A DNA stretch of 64,000 nucleotides from Cytobacillus sp. NJ13 (GCA_030348385.1 JAUCFP010000006.1:2910501-2974500), one strand, 5' to 3'; shown: positions 32,608-41,704, numbered from the stretch's first letter. The notes: generated from the sequence alone by a model not told the origin. Numbers and translations: made by a program.

Positions 32608-33813
32608 TTATAAAAATCCGACAAAAATTCCGGCCAATACGACTGACACAATGGTAACGGTGATGAATCCCCCGACAAGCATAGGCGGCAGCATATTGCT
32701 GGTCAGCATTTCCCTCTCTTTTTCATCTTCTGTTAATGATTTAATCACTTCATTTGTAATAATATAGTCAGCCGGAAATCCATATAGGGCCGTCAGCGAA
32801 ACAGCGAAAGCCATTTCCTTGCTCACTTTTAACATTTTTCCTGCGATGAATGAGAAGATATACATTCCCATTACGCCTAGAATAATGCTTCCTGCAAGCG
32901 GATAAATAATTTCAAGCATCATCCCTGGTGTAGCCTGCTTTAAGCCGTCAAAAATAAAGAGCATCAGGGCCATGATCGCAAAGCCAAATCCGTTTGCTTT
33001 TTGCAGTACCTGCTTTTCAAGAAAGCCAATACTTGTGGCAATGACCCCGAACAATAGGCAAAGTACAAATGGACTGACACTCGCAACCGGGGCCAGCAGT
33101 GTCGATACCAGATAGGCAAGGTAGGATACTGCTGCCAATCTTAAAAATTTGAAAAAATCTGTATTATATTTCTCCGGCATATTTCTAAAAAGCTTAAGCT
33201 CAGGTTTTGGAGCTGCCGCTGATGCAGCCGTCTCTTCAGCTGCCGTGCCCTCTCCCTTATAGGCAAGCTGTCCGCTTCGGTACTGCTGTAAAAGCCGCTT
33301 TCCTTCTTTTTTCAGGACAATGGATGTGAGCGGATATCCGGCAAATCCCTGCATAACATAAATTACGATCGCAAAGACAGACAGGGAAGCAAGTCCCGCT
33401 TCTTTCGCTCCTTCCGACATGATCAGGGCAGATACCACACCGCCAACTAAAGGAGGGATGGCTACAACTACTGTCTTAAAACCAAAAATAAATGTTCCGA
33501 TTCCCAGTAACACTGCGATAATTCCCAAAATCCCTGATAAAGCAATCACAATTGTCTTCCACTGATTTTTCAATTCCTGAATCGATAGCAATGTTCCCAT
33601 ATTGGTAATCAATAAGTACATCATCATCGTAGCCACAACCGGCGGAACTCCTGCCAGTGCTACGATATCCTGCGGAAAGAATGTCCAATAACCTGCAAGG
33701 AACAGGACGGCACAGACGAAAATGGACGGCACCCATGCCTTTGTGCGAACTGCAACCAGATCTCCAATAAATAAAATAAGTAATAGAATAACCAAAGCTA
33801 ATAACTGTGACAT
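32608..33813 (-). CDS. multi-pass membrane transporter of the amidohydrolase operon
   Basis: This is a protein of about 401 aa with roughly ten to eleven hydrophobic segments and a charged, alanine-rich cytoplasmic loop in the middle (about 195-225). GFPADYIITNEVIKSLTEDE near the C-terminus is distinctive. I recognise it only as a carrier-like protein with some resemblance to Na+/glutamate symporter-like permeases. Because two N-substituted amino acid hydrolases follow in the same operon, it probably imports their substrate. ATG 33813 has AAGGGG 9 nt upstream; an ATG at 33822 is an alternative. The 33814-34030 stretch holds only AT-rich promoter-like DNA. Confidence 0.68.
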   Translation of the reverse strand: MSQLLALVILLLILFIGDLVAVRTKAWVPSIFVCAVLFLAGYWTFFPQDIVALAGVPPVVATMMMYLLITNMGTLLSIQELKNQWKTIVIALSGILGIIAVLLGIGTFIFGFKTVVVAIPPLVGGVVSALIMSEGAKEAGLASLSVFAIVIYVMQGFAGYPLTSIVLKKEGKRLLQQYRSGQLAYKGEGTAAEETAASAAAPKPELKLFRNMPEKYNTDFFKFLRLAAVSYLAYLVSTLLAPVASVSPFVLCLLFGVIATSIGFLEKQVLQKANGFGFAIMALMLFIFDGLKQATPGMMLEIIYPLAGSIILGVMGMYIFSFIAGKMLKVSKEMAFAVSLTALYGFPADYIITNEVIKSLTEDEKEREMLTSNMLPPMLVGGFITVTIVSVVLAGIFVGFL

Positions 33814-34030
33814 AATCCCCATCCCCTTCTCTAAGATGAATTCCTATTCATTCGTGTTGCGAAGAATATATATATTGTTAGAATAATAATACAATTATAC
33901 TTTTCAGTCAATTTAAATTATTAAAAATTTTATGCAAGCGATGCCATTCCAGTTTCTGTATGGAACATGTTTCTTTTTATTTAGTTTGGCAAAATAATTT
34001 TATTATTTTAAAATCCAATAGAGCTGGAGA

Positions 34031-34062
34031 AAAAATAAAAACCCGTCAATATGAGGGGTTCC
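34031..34062 (-). terminator. intrinsic terminator of the acetyltransferase gene
   Basis: On the minus strand, ACCCC and CGGGT form a short stem followed by TTTTTATTTTTT, 5 nt after the stop codon. Confidence 0.65.
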
Positions 34063-34066
34063 TGGA

Positions 34067-34588
34067 TTAGAATTTAATTAATACATTCCTAATGTTATTC
34101 CATTCATATATAAGAAGATTCAATTCTGCACCTGCAATAGTAATCTTTTTGGTTTTATATAATTCTGCACCATAATACTCATAGAAATAGCGGGTTTTAT
34201 TGTCTTCTAATACTTCCACAAAAATTCTATTGAAGCCAAGTTCTTCAAATTGCAGGAAAACTTGTTCTAATAACCCCTGGCCAATTCCCTTTCCTTGATA
34301 TTCTTCGAGGAGATAAATGGCAGTTAAATCTCCAGACTCCGGAAAATGATTACTTTCCCTCTTTCCGCAATCAGCAAATCCAATGATATCACCATCGCTA
34401 TTTTCCGCGACAAACACATAATTTCCCTCTTTTGAAATATTCCCATTCCATAAATCCGTACGACTGTCATAAGATAAGTTACTTAAAAATGCAGCAGGAA
34501 TAATATTTTTATAGGTTGTTCTCCAGCTATCAACATGTACTTTCGCAATACCCATTGAATCAGCTAAAACAGCTTTTCTTATGTTCAT
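34067..34588 (-). CDS. GNAT family N-acetyltransferase
   Basis: This is a 173-aa protein. IRKAVLADSMGIAKVHVDSWRTTYKNIIP is the common N-terminus of RimI-like GNATs (key part: VHVDSWRTTY), and the acetyl-CoA loop is LEEYQGKGIGQGLLE, followed by FVEVLEDNKTRYFYEYYGAE. The acceptor is unknown. ATG 34588 has AGAGGTG 6 nt upstream. It is a single-gene unit. Confidence 0.85.
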   Translation of the reverse strand: MNIRKAVLADSMGIAKVHVDSWRTTYKNIIPAAFLSNLSYDSRTDLWNGNISKEGNYVFVAENSDGDIIGFADCGKRESNHFPESGDLTAIYLLEEYQGKGIGQGLLEQVFLQFEELGFNRIFVEVLEDNKTRYFYEYYGAELYKTKKITIAGAELNLLIYEWNNIRNVLIKF

Positions 34589-34674
34589 GATTTTCACCTC
34601 TGAAAAAGGATAACGTTTATATTCCAGAGAAATACAAATAATCCCTTTCATTATTCAGCAAATAAATTCCAGAC

Positions 34675-34700
34675 AAAAAAAAGGAGCAGCGGCTGCCCCT
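34675..34700 (-). terminator. intrinsic terminator of glpQ
   Basis: GGGGCAGC and GCTGCTCC pair on the minus strand and are followed by seven or more T, 10 nt after the glpQ stop. Confidence 0.85.
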
Positions 34701-34710
34701 TTTCCAGATA

Positions 34711-35541
34711 TTAATTTCTAGGATCTACATAATCCGGATAATCGGTAATGATGGCGTCAACTTCCATTTCAAACAGGAAGTCGGCGGCTTCCTGGCTGCG
34801 CACTGTCCAAGAGCCAATTTGCATGTCAAGAGAGTGAACCTGATTCACTAAATCTTCTGTGACAATTCCATAGCTTGGATTGAACCAATCTGCATAAGCT
34901 GAAAATTCCTGTAAAGCTTCCGCTGTAGTATCGGCACGGTTAGAGGTCAATACACCAATGGGAACTTTAGGAAGAAGCTGATCCATTGTTTTCATAGAGT
35001 CAAAGTTAAAAGACTGGATAATGATTTTTTCATTTTGCGGCTTATCAAGATTTCGTGCTTTTAATGCATCTGCTACTTGATTTTCAATGCCGGGATAAAG
35101 CTCTGGTGCTTTCAATTCTATTAATATTCCAACGTTACCATGGTAGCGATCCAGAATCTCTTCAAATGTCGGGATTGGTTCCCCCGCAAATTGTTCCCCT
35201 TTCCAGCTGCCGGCATCAAGACTTCTTAAATAGTCAAACGTTAAATCCCCCACTTTTCCTGTTCCATCTGTTGTACGATCCACAGTTGTATCGTGGATTA
35301 CCACTAATTCACCATCTTTGCTTCTTTGAACATCAATTTCAATATAATCGGCTTTCATATCAACGGCCAGATCAAAGCCGGCTACCGTATTCTCCGGTGC
35401 ATACCCTGTGGCACCGCGGTGCGCTATATTATCCACTTGTTTCCTTTCCCCTGTTGTCGGTTCCGCTGCGAACGCCTGGCTGATTGGGCTGAATAGCAGT
35501 GAAAAAGCCAACCCTGTACCAATTAAAAATTTTTTGTTCAT
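34711..35541 (-). CDS. glpQ: secreted glycerophosphodiester phosphodiesterase
   Basis: This is a 276-aa exported enzyme. The signal peptide (about residues 1-26) ends near SQAFAAEP. NIAHRGATGYAPENTVAGF carries the catalytic His and ENT motif, YIEIDVQRSKDGELVVIHD the metal-binding EID and second catalytic His, and LIELKAPE the further Glu. It hydrolyses deacylated phospholipids or teichoic acid-derived glycerophosphodiesters to glycerol-3-phosphate outside the cell. ATG 35541 has GGAGA 8 nt upstream. No transporter is adjacent. Confidence 0.92.
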   Translation of the reverse strand: MNKKFLIGTGLAFSLLFSPISQAFAAEPTTGERKQVDNIAHRGATGYAPENTVAGFDLAVDMKADYIEIDVQRSKDGELVVIHDTTVDRTTDGTGKVGDLTFDYLRSLDAGSWKGEQFAGEPIPTFEEILDRYHGNVGILIELKAPELYPGIENQVADALKARNLDKPQNEKIIIQSFNFDSMKTMDQLLPKVPIGVLTSNRADTTAEALQEFSAYADWFNPSYGIVTEDLVNQVHSLDMQIGSWTVRSQEAADFLFEMEVDAIITDYPDYVDPRN

Positions 35542-35754
35542 GCTCTCCATCTCCTATCTAAAATATGTATTCAACCATATTCTAGAAAAGGAATGTTGAA
35601 CGGGTGTGTGATTATTTTTATGGCTAAATAAAGATCATGTTAACAAAAACCAGCCTTTATTCTTATGTTTATTTACAAAAAGGCTATTTGAAACTGAATA
35701 AAAATACCCTTTCACATTTTTCAGCGGGGGAAATCTTCCCTGCTTAAAAATGTT

Positions 35755-36687
35755 TTAATCCAAAGCCTTTATTGTCATCTCCGCTGCCTCTGCAATTAGA
35801 GCGTTATCATATTCGGCATCCTTTGAATACCGGCTGGAAAGGATCGTTATGATAATCGGCTCCCTGTTTGGCGGCCAGACAATCGCAATGTCATTACGTG
35901 TTCCGAAACCCGCTGCACCGCTCTTATCAGCTACCTCCCAGCCGTTTGGCACTCCAGCACGAATTAATGGATCCCCAGTAACGTTGCCCCGCATCCAATC
36001 GGTTAAAATGTTCCGCTTTTCTTCAGTCAGAAAATCGCCAATTAAAACTTTCTGAAGGCTTACTGCAAGCGCTTCAGGTGTACTTGTATCCCGGATGTCC
36101 CCTGGCTCTGCCTCGTTCAAATCCGTCTCAAAGCGCTCAGGCCTTGTGACAGTATCCCCCATTTCCTGCAGAGCTGCTTCGAATCCTTCAGGCCCTCCTA
36201 ATTCCTCTAAAATTAAGTTACCTGCTGTATTGTCGCTAAACCGGATTGCCGCCTCACAGAGTTGCCTTAAAGTCATTCCAGTCTTTACATGCTTTTCTGT
36301 AACCGGAGAATATGTGACCAGGTCGTCACTAGAGTATGTAATGACTTCATCCATCTCTTCCAATGTTTTTCTATTCAGTAATATAGCAGCTGCTATCGGC
36401 TTGAATGTAGATGCGTAAGCAAACCTTTCATCAGACCTGTAAGTAATTGTCTTTTTCGTTCCTGTGTCATATGCATACACGCCAAGCCGTGCGTCAAACT
36501 CCTTCTCCAGCTGTTTGAATTTTTGGTTTGTATTTACAGGAGTTTTTTTGAAGTTTTCTGCCGCACTGGCATCTGATTGATAATTGTCATTTGCACAGCC
36601 AGTCAGGGCAAGAAGCAGAACCAAACTGACTAGCCGGACTGTTTTTAACATTTTTACACTAAAAATAGAATGATTTTGTTTCCTCAA
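35755..36687 (-). CDS. bla: class A beta-lactamase, lipoprotein form
   Basis: This is a 310-aa serine beta-lactamase hydrolysing penicillins and perhaps other beta-lactams. The motifs are complete: STFK at 93-96, SDN at 151-153, ETDLN at 187-191 with the general base Glu, and KSG at 255-257. A signal sequence with lipobox LALTGC (Cys31) predicts membrane anchoring, as in penP-type enzymes of Bacillus. It starts at a TTG with GAGGT 8 nt upstream. Divergent blaR1-blaI and two operator dyads show it is inducible. Confidence 0.94.
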   Translation of the reverse strand: MRKQNHSIFSVKMLKTVRLVSLVLLLALTGCANDNYQSDASAAENFKKTPVNTNQKFKQLEKEFDARLGVYAYDTGTKKTITYRSDERFAYASTFKPIAAAILLNRKTLEEMDEVITYSSDDLVTYSPVTEKHVKTGMTLRQLCEAAIRFSDNTAGNLILEELGGPEGFEAALQEMGDTVTRPERFETDLNEAEPGDIRDTSTPEALAVSLQKVLIGDFLTEEKRNILTDWMRGNVTGDPLIRAGVPNGWEVADKSGAAGFGTRNDIAIVWPPNREPIIITILSSRYSKDAEYDNALIAEAAEMTIKALD

Positions 36688-36755
36688 ATTTATTACCTCT
36701 TTCCAAAAAGAATTTAAACTTATATTCCAACTTTACTTTTAAACACCTCCGTTTG

Positions 36756-36791
36756 ACTACAAGTGTAATATAAGACTACATCCGTAGTCTT
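36756..36791. promoter_or_regulatory. two BlaI operators in the bla-blaR1 interval
   Basis: Operator 1 is TACA-AG-TGTA (36758-36767), the exact TACA-nn-TGTA core bound by BlaI/MecI. Operator 2 is AAGACTAC-atcc-GTAGTCTT (36772-36791), whose core TACA-TC-CGTA differs by one base. Their centres are 19 bp apart. On the minus strand TTGACA (36802-36797) lies just upstream of operator 2, so BlaI would cover the bla promoter. Confidence 0.8.
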
Positions 36792-36851
36792 TATTTGTCA
36801 ACCGCTAATGAATCCCCTGATATTATGGTGTTTCATAAGATCTCCCCTGAT

Positions 36852-36880
36852 TTGATAAAGTAAAAATAGGATGCTAGAAT
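36852..36880 (+). promoter_or_regulatory. promoter of blaR1-blaI
   Basis: TTGATA (36852-36857) and TAGAAT (36875-36880) are exactly 17 bp apart, 66 bp before the blaR1 start. It lies about 60 bp beyond the visible operators, so direct repression of blaR1-blaI from them is less obvious than for bla. Confidence 0.65.
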
Positions 36881-36946
36881 GATTGGTATTCATTTTTGTC
36901 TAAGAGATTAAAACTAGATGTCAAATATTGCGAGGAAGGTCTGAGG

Positions 36947-38728
36947 ATGATAACAAGCTCACAGTTCTTATCTGTTTTTTTGGAATGTCTGCTGGTGTCT
37001 TCTTTTACAATTGGAGTCATTCTTCTGTTAAAAAAACTTTTAAAGAAACATTTAACAGCACAAGCTCACTATAATCTTTGGTTTCTATTATTGCTTGCTC
37101 TGCCACTGCCTCTTATTCCATTACAATTCATGCCATTTGCGGATTCATTATCCTTTTGGAATAGCAATAGCAGCCTTCAATCCCAAACTGCGCCATCTGC
37201 AGAGATTCCTTTAAGGCAAAATAATTGGATGGAGGACATAACCGTTTCGGTAGAACGCTATGATTTAACATTATTAAATAATGCTTTATTCTATATTTGG
37301 ATTTCCGGAGTGGCTATTTTAACTGTATTTACGCTGATCGCAATGCTTAAGATCAGTAAAATAAAGAAACACTCAAACAGCCTGAGAAATAACGAGCTTT
37401 TATCATTATTCAAACACTGCAAACACAAACTGAAGATTACTGGAGGTATTATTGTCGGAGAGTCATCTCTCGTTAAAACCCCAATGACGTTTGGACTTTT
37501 TAAGACTTATGTGGTGCTTCCCCGCCATTTTAACCAGTGGCTTTCTGAAAAGGATATAGAATATATCTTTTTACATGAACTGAACCACTATAAAAATAAA
37601 GATTTTGCAGTAAATTATTTAATGATGATTTTTCAAATTTTATATTGGTTTAATCCTCTAGTTTGGCTTGCTTTTAGGAGAATGAGGCTGGATCGTGAAA
37701 TCGCCTGTGATGCTGCGGTTTTAAATTCTTTGGACGAGCAGGCTTATTTGGAGTATGGAAACAGCATTATTCATTTTGCCCATAAAGCCTCAAGGGCAGT
37801 GACAGTCGATTTGGCAAACCATTTAAACGGGTCAAAGAAACAGATCAAAACGAGAATCGAAAAAATTGCCTGTTTTAAGGCGGAATCAAAACTGCTGAAA
37901 TGGAAAAGTGCGGCTATACTCATTTTTGCGGGGATATTTATTGCAGGCCAGGCTCCATTTATCTCTGTAATGGCTCATGAAAATAGCAGCTATAAATTTA
38001 AGGATGATAACATTATTTATGAGGATTTAGGTAATTATTTTGCAGGGTTTGATGGAAGCTTCGTGTTGTATGATAAAGAAGCAGACCACTATCTTATATA
38101 TAATAAAAATCATAGCACATTAAGGGTTTCACCAAATTCTACTTATAAGATTTATAGTGCTCTGATTGGTTTAGAGTCAGGCACCATAACAGTTGAAAAT
38201 TCGTCGGCCAAATGGAACGGACATAAGTATCCTATTGATTCCTGGAATGCGGATCAGGATTTAACTTCTGCAATAAGAGATTCCGTTACATGGTATTTTC
38301 AGTCGTTAGACCAGCAGGTGCAGCCCGGTACGATTCAAACTTTTTTAGACCGAATCAGGTACGGGAATCGTGATCTATCTGGTGGAATAGACGAATATTG
38401 GCTGGAATCTTCCCTTAAAATTTCTCCAGTGGAACAAGTTCAGCTGCTTAAAAAATTTTATGCAAATCAATTTGGATTTAAAGAAAAGAATATCCAAACG
38501 GTGAAAGATTCCATTAAACTAGAAAGAAAAGAGGGAGCCCTCCTTTCAGGAAAAACAGGTACAGGCACTGTAAATGGAAAAAACATCAATGGATGGTTCA
38601 TCGGGTATGTTGAGTCAGGGCAGGACACATACTTTTTTGCAACGAATATACAGAATGAAGATAACTCTAATGGAAGTAAAGCAGCTGAAATTACATTATC
38701 CATTTTGAAGCAGAAAGGCATTTATTAA
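36947..38728 (+). CDS. blaR1: BlaR1/MecR1-type beta-lactam sensor-transducer
   Basis: This is a 593-aa membrane protein. The N-terminal part has membrane helices and an M56 zinc protease motif FLHELNHYKNKD (HExxH). After the last helix comes an extracellular penicillin-binding sensor of class D type with STYK (in PNSTYKIYSAL) and KTG (GKTGTGTVNGKNINGWFIGY). Beta-lactam acylation outside activates the protease inside, leading to loss of BlaI. ATG 36947 has AGGAAGG 8 nt upstream. It is divergent from bla and followed by blaI. Confidence 0.94.
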   Translation: MITSSQFLSVFLECLLVSSFTIGVILLLKKLLKKHLTAQAHYNLWFLLLLALPLPLIPLQFMPFADSLSFWNSNSSLQSQTAPSAEIPLRQNNWMEDITVSVERYDLTLLNNALFYIWISGVAILTVFTLIAMLKISKIKKHSNSLRNNELLSLFKHCKHKLKITGGIIVGESSLVKTPMTFGLFKTYVVLPRHFNQWLSEKDIEYIFLHELNHYKNKDFAVNYLMMIFQILYWFNPLVWLAFRRMRLDREIACDAAVLNSLDEQAYLEYGNSIIHFAHKASRAVTVDLANHLNGSKKQIKTRIEKIACFKAESKLLKWKSAAILIFAGIFIAGQAPFISVMAHENSSYKFKDDNIIYEDLGNYFAGFDGSFVLYDKEADHYLIYNKNHSTLRVSPNSTYKIYSALIGLESGTITVENSSAKWNGHKYPIDSWNADQDLTSAIRDSVTWYFQSLDQQVQPGTIQTFLDRIRYGNRDLSGGIDEYWLESSLKISPVEQVQLLKKFYANQFGFKEKNIQTVKDSIKLERKEGALLSGKTGTGTVNGKNINGWFIGYVESGQDTYFFATNIQNEDNSNGSKAAEITLSILKQKGIY

Positions 38729-38762
38729 TTCGTTCAATTCATTAAAGAAGGAGGGCGGTAAT

Positions 38763-39149
38763 ATGACTGATAGGATTCCCAGCATTTCAGAATCCGAGTG
38801 GGAAGTCATGACAGTTCTTTGGCACGGCGCACCCAAAACGGCTAATGAAGTCATTCTATCCTTACAAGAGCACACAGACTGGAAGCCCAAAACAATCCGT
38901 ACTCTTCTGGACAGGCTTGTCCATAAGAATGCAGTCGGTGTAAATAAAAACCAGAGAATCTATACCTTTTTCCCGCTCTATTCACAGGATGAATGCCAGC
39001 GGGCAGAAGCTCAATCCTTTATCAAGCGAATCTATGGCGGAACGGTGAAATCCATGCTAGTCCAATTCATCCAGGAAGATTCCCTATCTGATGAGGAAAT
39101 TAACGAACTGCGGACGATTTTGGCAAAGAAACAAAAGAAGGATGAATAA
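38763..39149 (+). CDS. blaI: BlaI/MecI family repressor
   Basis: This is a 128-aa winged-helix repressor. ISESEWEVMTVLWHGAPKTANEV and PKTIRTLLDRLVHKNAVG form the DNA-binding domain, and the C-terminal helices form the dimer. Position 101-102, where S. aureus BlaI and MecI are cut between Asn and Phe, reads Gln-Phe here (MLVQFIQED). GAAGGAGGG lies 6 nt before the ATG. It is the second gene of the blaR1-blaI operon and should repress bla. Confidence 0.94.
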   Translation: MTDRIPSISESEWEVMTVLWHGAPKTANEVILSLQEHTDWKPKTIRTLLDRLVHKNAVGVNKNQRIYTFFPLYSQDECQRAEAQSFIKRIYGGTVKSMLVQFIQEDSLSDEEINELRTILAKKQKKDE

Positions 39150-39161
39150 ACCTATATGCGA

Positions 39162-39187
39162 GACCCTCTACAATTGTGGGGGTTTTT
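39162..39187 (+). terminator. intrinsic terminator of blaR1-blaI
   Basis: ACCC and GGGGT flank a short loop and are followed by five T, 13 nt after the blaI stop. The stretch from here to 39359 holds nothing else I can support. Confidence 0.6.
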
Positions 39188-39359
39188 AACGTTTGCTTCT
39201 TTGCCGTGCCCCCAAAAGCAGCGACTGCCCCTCCTTCATTTCCGCTTTAATACAATGATGGCACCAATCCATACAAGCAGAATTATGCAGGCCTTATCAC
39301 CAGGGGCTCATGTGCACTTCGCCCCTCAGCGTTTTCTAACTTCCACTTAACCATTTTAA

Positions 39360-39387
39360 TTGACTGTCCACCCCTCCCTTCTATACT
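39360..39387 (+). promoter_or_regulatory. promoter of the glycine riboswitch transcript
   Basis: TTGACT (39360-39365) and TATACT (39382-39387) are 16 bp apart, with the start expected about 25 nt before the riboswitch. Confidence 0.6.
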
Positions 39388-39419
39388 TTATAATTATAAA
39401 AACAAATATTTGCGAATGA

Positions 39420-39596
39420 CTGCTGCGGGAAAGAACGTATCGTACGTCACCGAAGGGGCAAATCTATAGGAAAGATGAATCTCTCAGGTAAGAAGACTGC
39501 AGCTGGACGCTTCTCTGGAGAGCGTATCACTCACCCACGGGGCAGGCCTTCTAATTTCGAATAGGTAAACCTCTCAGGTACAAGGACAGAGATACT
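39420..39596 (+). ncRNA. tandem glycine riboswitch
   Basis: Aptamer 1 contains GGGAAAGAAC, CACCGAAGGGGCAAATC and CTCTCAGGTAAGAAGACTGC. Aptamer 2 contains TCTCTGGAGAGCG, CACGGGGCAGGCC and CTCTCAGGTACAAGGACAGA. These are the conserved blocks of the gcvT-type glycine riboswitch, twice in a row. TCTCT and AGAGA close the second aptamer. Only about 10 nt separate it from the AGGGGGA ribosome site, leaving no room for a terminator, so control of translation is likely. It should respond to glycine. Confidence 0.95.
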
Positions 39597-39612
39597 TGAT
39601 TAGGGGGATTGT

Positions 39613-40215
39613 ATGGTTTGGGATGTATTGAACGTGATTGGAACGATTGCATTCGCAATGAGCGGGGCAGTCGTTGCACTGGAAGTAAAATACGACATTA
39701 TGGGCGCCTATGTTTTGGGATTAATTACCGCATTTGGCGGCGGGGCTATTAGAAACCTTTTTACTGGGATTCCGATCATAGAATTATGGCAGCAAACGAC
39801 TCTTTTTATCGTTGCCCTTATTACCATCAGCATTGTCATCCTATTGCCAGGCAGCGCAGTTCAGCTTTTGACGAAATGGAGTATTTTTGACTCAATTGGC
39901 TTGTCAGCGTTTGCTGTTCAGGGAGCTATGTATGCACAATCAATTGATTTGCCCTTATTTGCTGTTATGTTCTCAGCTGCCATAACCGGTGCCGGCGGAG
40001 GTATGATCCGCGATGTGCTGGCTCAGCGAAAGCCTATTGTTTTACGTGATGAAGTATATCTTTTATGGGCCATCTTTGCCGGGTTTATTATAGGCCTTGA
40101 TTGGTTATCAAAGTCTTATCATTTCTATATTCTTTTTACTGTTACTTTAATGCTGAGAGGAATTTCGCATCATTACAGCTGGAGATTGCCTATCAAATCT
40201 ATTCAAAAACAATAA
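39613..40215 (+). CDS. TRIC/UPF0126 family membrane protein, glycine-regulated
   Basis: This is a 200-aa protein with about seven hydrophobic helices. Two glycine-rich repeats are diagnostic: ITAFGGGAIRNLFTGIP and ITGAGGGMIRDVLAQRKP, each in one half of an internal duplication. The fold is that of trimeric intracellular cation channels; bacterial members are often annotated YvgT/YicG. The glycine riboswitch directly upstream suggests a role in glycine movement or export, which is inference. The AGGGGGA ribosome site sits 5 nt before the ATG. Confidence 0.9.
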   Translation: MVWDVLNVIGTIAFAMSGAVVALEVKYDIMGAYVLGLITAFGGGAIRNLFTGIPIIELWQQTTLFIVALITISIVILLPGSAVQLLTKWSIFDSIGLSAFAVQGAMYAQSIDLPLFAVMFSAAITGAGGGMIRDVLAQRKPIVLRDEVYLLWAIFAGFIIGLDWLSKSYHFYILFTVTLMLRGISHHYSWRLPIKSIQKQ

Positions 40216-40244
40216 GAAGTTAAAAGCAGAATTCCTTTAAACAT

Positions 40245-40272
40245 AAAAAGCTCACATCAGCGTGAGCTTTTC
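40245..40272. terminator. bidirectional terminator overlapping the amidohydrolase stop
   Basis: AAAAGCTCAC and GTGAGCTTTT form a perfect 10-bp stem. It ends the riboswitch-TRIC transcript and overlaps the last codons of the convergent amidohydrolase gene. Confidence 0.85.
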
Positions 40273-41463
40273 GTTTTCGTTCATATTAAAATAATTGCAA
40301 ACTACATATCCCACTGATTTTGCGGCAACAAGCATCGAACCTTCATCTATATCAAATTTAGGGTGGTGATTGAAGTAAGGTTCTTCTGCCCCCTTTGGCG
40401 TGCACCCAATATAAAAATAACAGCCCGGGACCTTCTCCAGATAATGTGCGAAATCGTCTGAGGGTGCCATTTTTGGAAATTCTTTTACCTCCTTAATATC
40501 TTTATCCCCAGCTGCCGAAAGCGTATCCGCGACAAACCTTGTCAATTCAGGATCATTATACAGCGGCGGATAGTCAGGTTGATACGTTAGCTCACAGCTT
40601 ACACCAAATAGCTCCTCGAGACCGTTTACAATGCGAAGAATTTCTCTGTGCATCACATCCTTTGTTTCACCATTGGAATAGCGTACATCCCCCTCAATTT
40701 CGATATGATCCTTGATCACATTAAAACTCCCTTTACCGTCAAATGAACCAATTGTCACTACACCGGCATGAAACGGATCCACTCTGCGGCTCACAACCGT
40801 CTGGATAGCTGTTACAAAATAGGCGCCTGCAACAATAGCATCGTTGGCCTTATGCGGAGAAGAACCGTGTCCGCCGCTTGCCTGCAACCTAAGTTTAAAA
40901 TAGGCGCGTCCATTGAAGGAATATCCGCTGTGATAGCCAACAGTTCCAGCAGGGGCGATCGGCAAAACATGTATGCCAAAAATAGCATGGACATCATCGA
41001 GACATCCTTCCTCAACAATGCTTTTTGCTCCGCCTGGAGGCTCTTCTTCAGCATGCTGGTGGATTATTTTCACGGTGCCATGGATCTTATCTTTTAATTG
41101 GTTTAAACAGTCAGCCAAAACCATAAGGTATGCAGTATGCGCATCATGGCCGCAAGCATGCATGATACCTTCCTTTTTTGACTTAAACGGAACATCCAGT
41201 TCTTCTTTAATAGGAAGCGCATCAAAATCAGCCCGAAGTGCCACGGTTTTTCCCGGGTTGCCACCTTCAATAGTGACAACAATGCCATATCCATTCCCTG
41301 CATTCGTTATAAGATCAACATCTTTCCCTCTGTAAAAATCAGCGATATAGGCTGCCGTTTTCTCCTCTTTAAATGAAAGCTCAGGATTCTGATGTAAATA
41401 ACGGCGTATTCCAATCATCTCTTCTTCTCGTTCTTCCAGCATTCTCATTAATTGATCAATCAT
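40252..41463 (-). CDS. M20 family amidohydrolase
   Basis: This is a 403-aa zinc-dependent amidohydrolase, a distant relative of the enzyme at 30148-31323. Motifs are LRADFDALPI, MHACGHDAHTAY, HQHAEEEPPGGAKS and APSDDFAHYLEK, with the dimerisation domain GGHGSSPHKANDA. It probably hydrolyses N-acyl amino acids or similar amides. ATG 41463 has GGAG 9 nt upstream. Its end is fused with the terminator stem. It is a single-gene unit. Confidence 0.88.
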   Translation of the reverse strand: MIDQLMRMLEEREEEMIGIRRYLHQNPELSFKEEKTAAYIADFYRGKDVDLITNAGNGYGIVVTIEGGNPGKTVALRADFDALPIKEELDVPFKSKKEGIMHACGHDAHTAYLMVLADCLNQLKDKIHGTVKIIHQHAEEEPPGGAKSIVEEGCLDDVHAIFGIHVLPIAPAGTVGYHSGYSFNGRAYFKLRLQASGGHGSSPHKANDAIVAGAYFVTAIQTVVSRRVDPFHAGVVTIGSFDGKGSFNVIKDHIEIEGDVRYSNGETKDVMHREILRIVNGLEELFGVSCELTYQPDYPPLYNDPELTRFVADTLSAAGDKDIKEVKEFPKMAPSDDFAHYLEKVPGCYFYIGCTPKGAEEPYFNHHPKFDIDEGSMLVAAKSVGYVVCNYFNMNENEKLTLM

Positions 41464-41531
41464 CCAAATCATCTCCTATCCTTGCTGGAACCTAAATACC
41501 TGTTATCTGGATTGCCTTTAACAATAATACT

Positions 41532-41576
41532 AAAAAAGAAGAAGAGCATTGTGCAAATCCATTGCTCTCCTTCTGC
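41532..41576 (-). terminator. intrinsic terminator upstream of the amidohydrolase
   Basis: AGAAG-AGAGCA and TGCTCTTCTTCT pair on the minus strand and are followed by six T. It separates the small gene at 41705-41866 from the amidohydrolase. Confidence 0.7.
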
Positions 41577-41704
41577 TATATTCTCTGTAATTCATGTTTA
41601 CAATTTTCATCCGGTCTCTAGCTGTTCACTTTATATGTTCATTGCTAAATTGCAGCTCTTTTTGAATATCTTTTCAGAATAATGCCAAACACTAGCCCAG
41701 GACT

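Noticed and set aside
30148..33813. Allantoin degradation operon
   Set aside because: The HyuC/AllC-like enzyme alone is not enough. Allantoinase, ureidoglycolate enzymes and a typical allantoin permease are missing.
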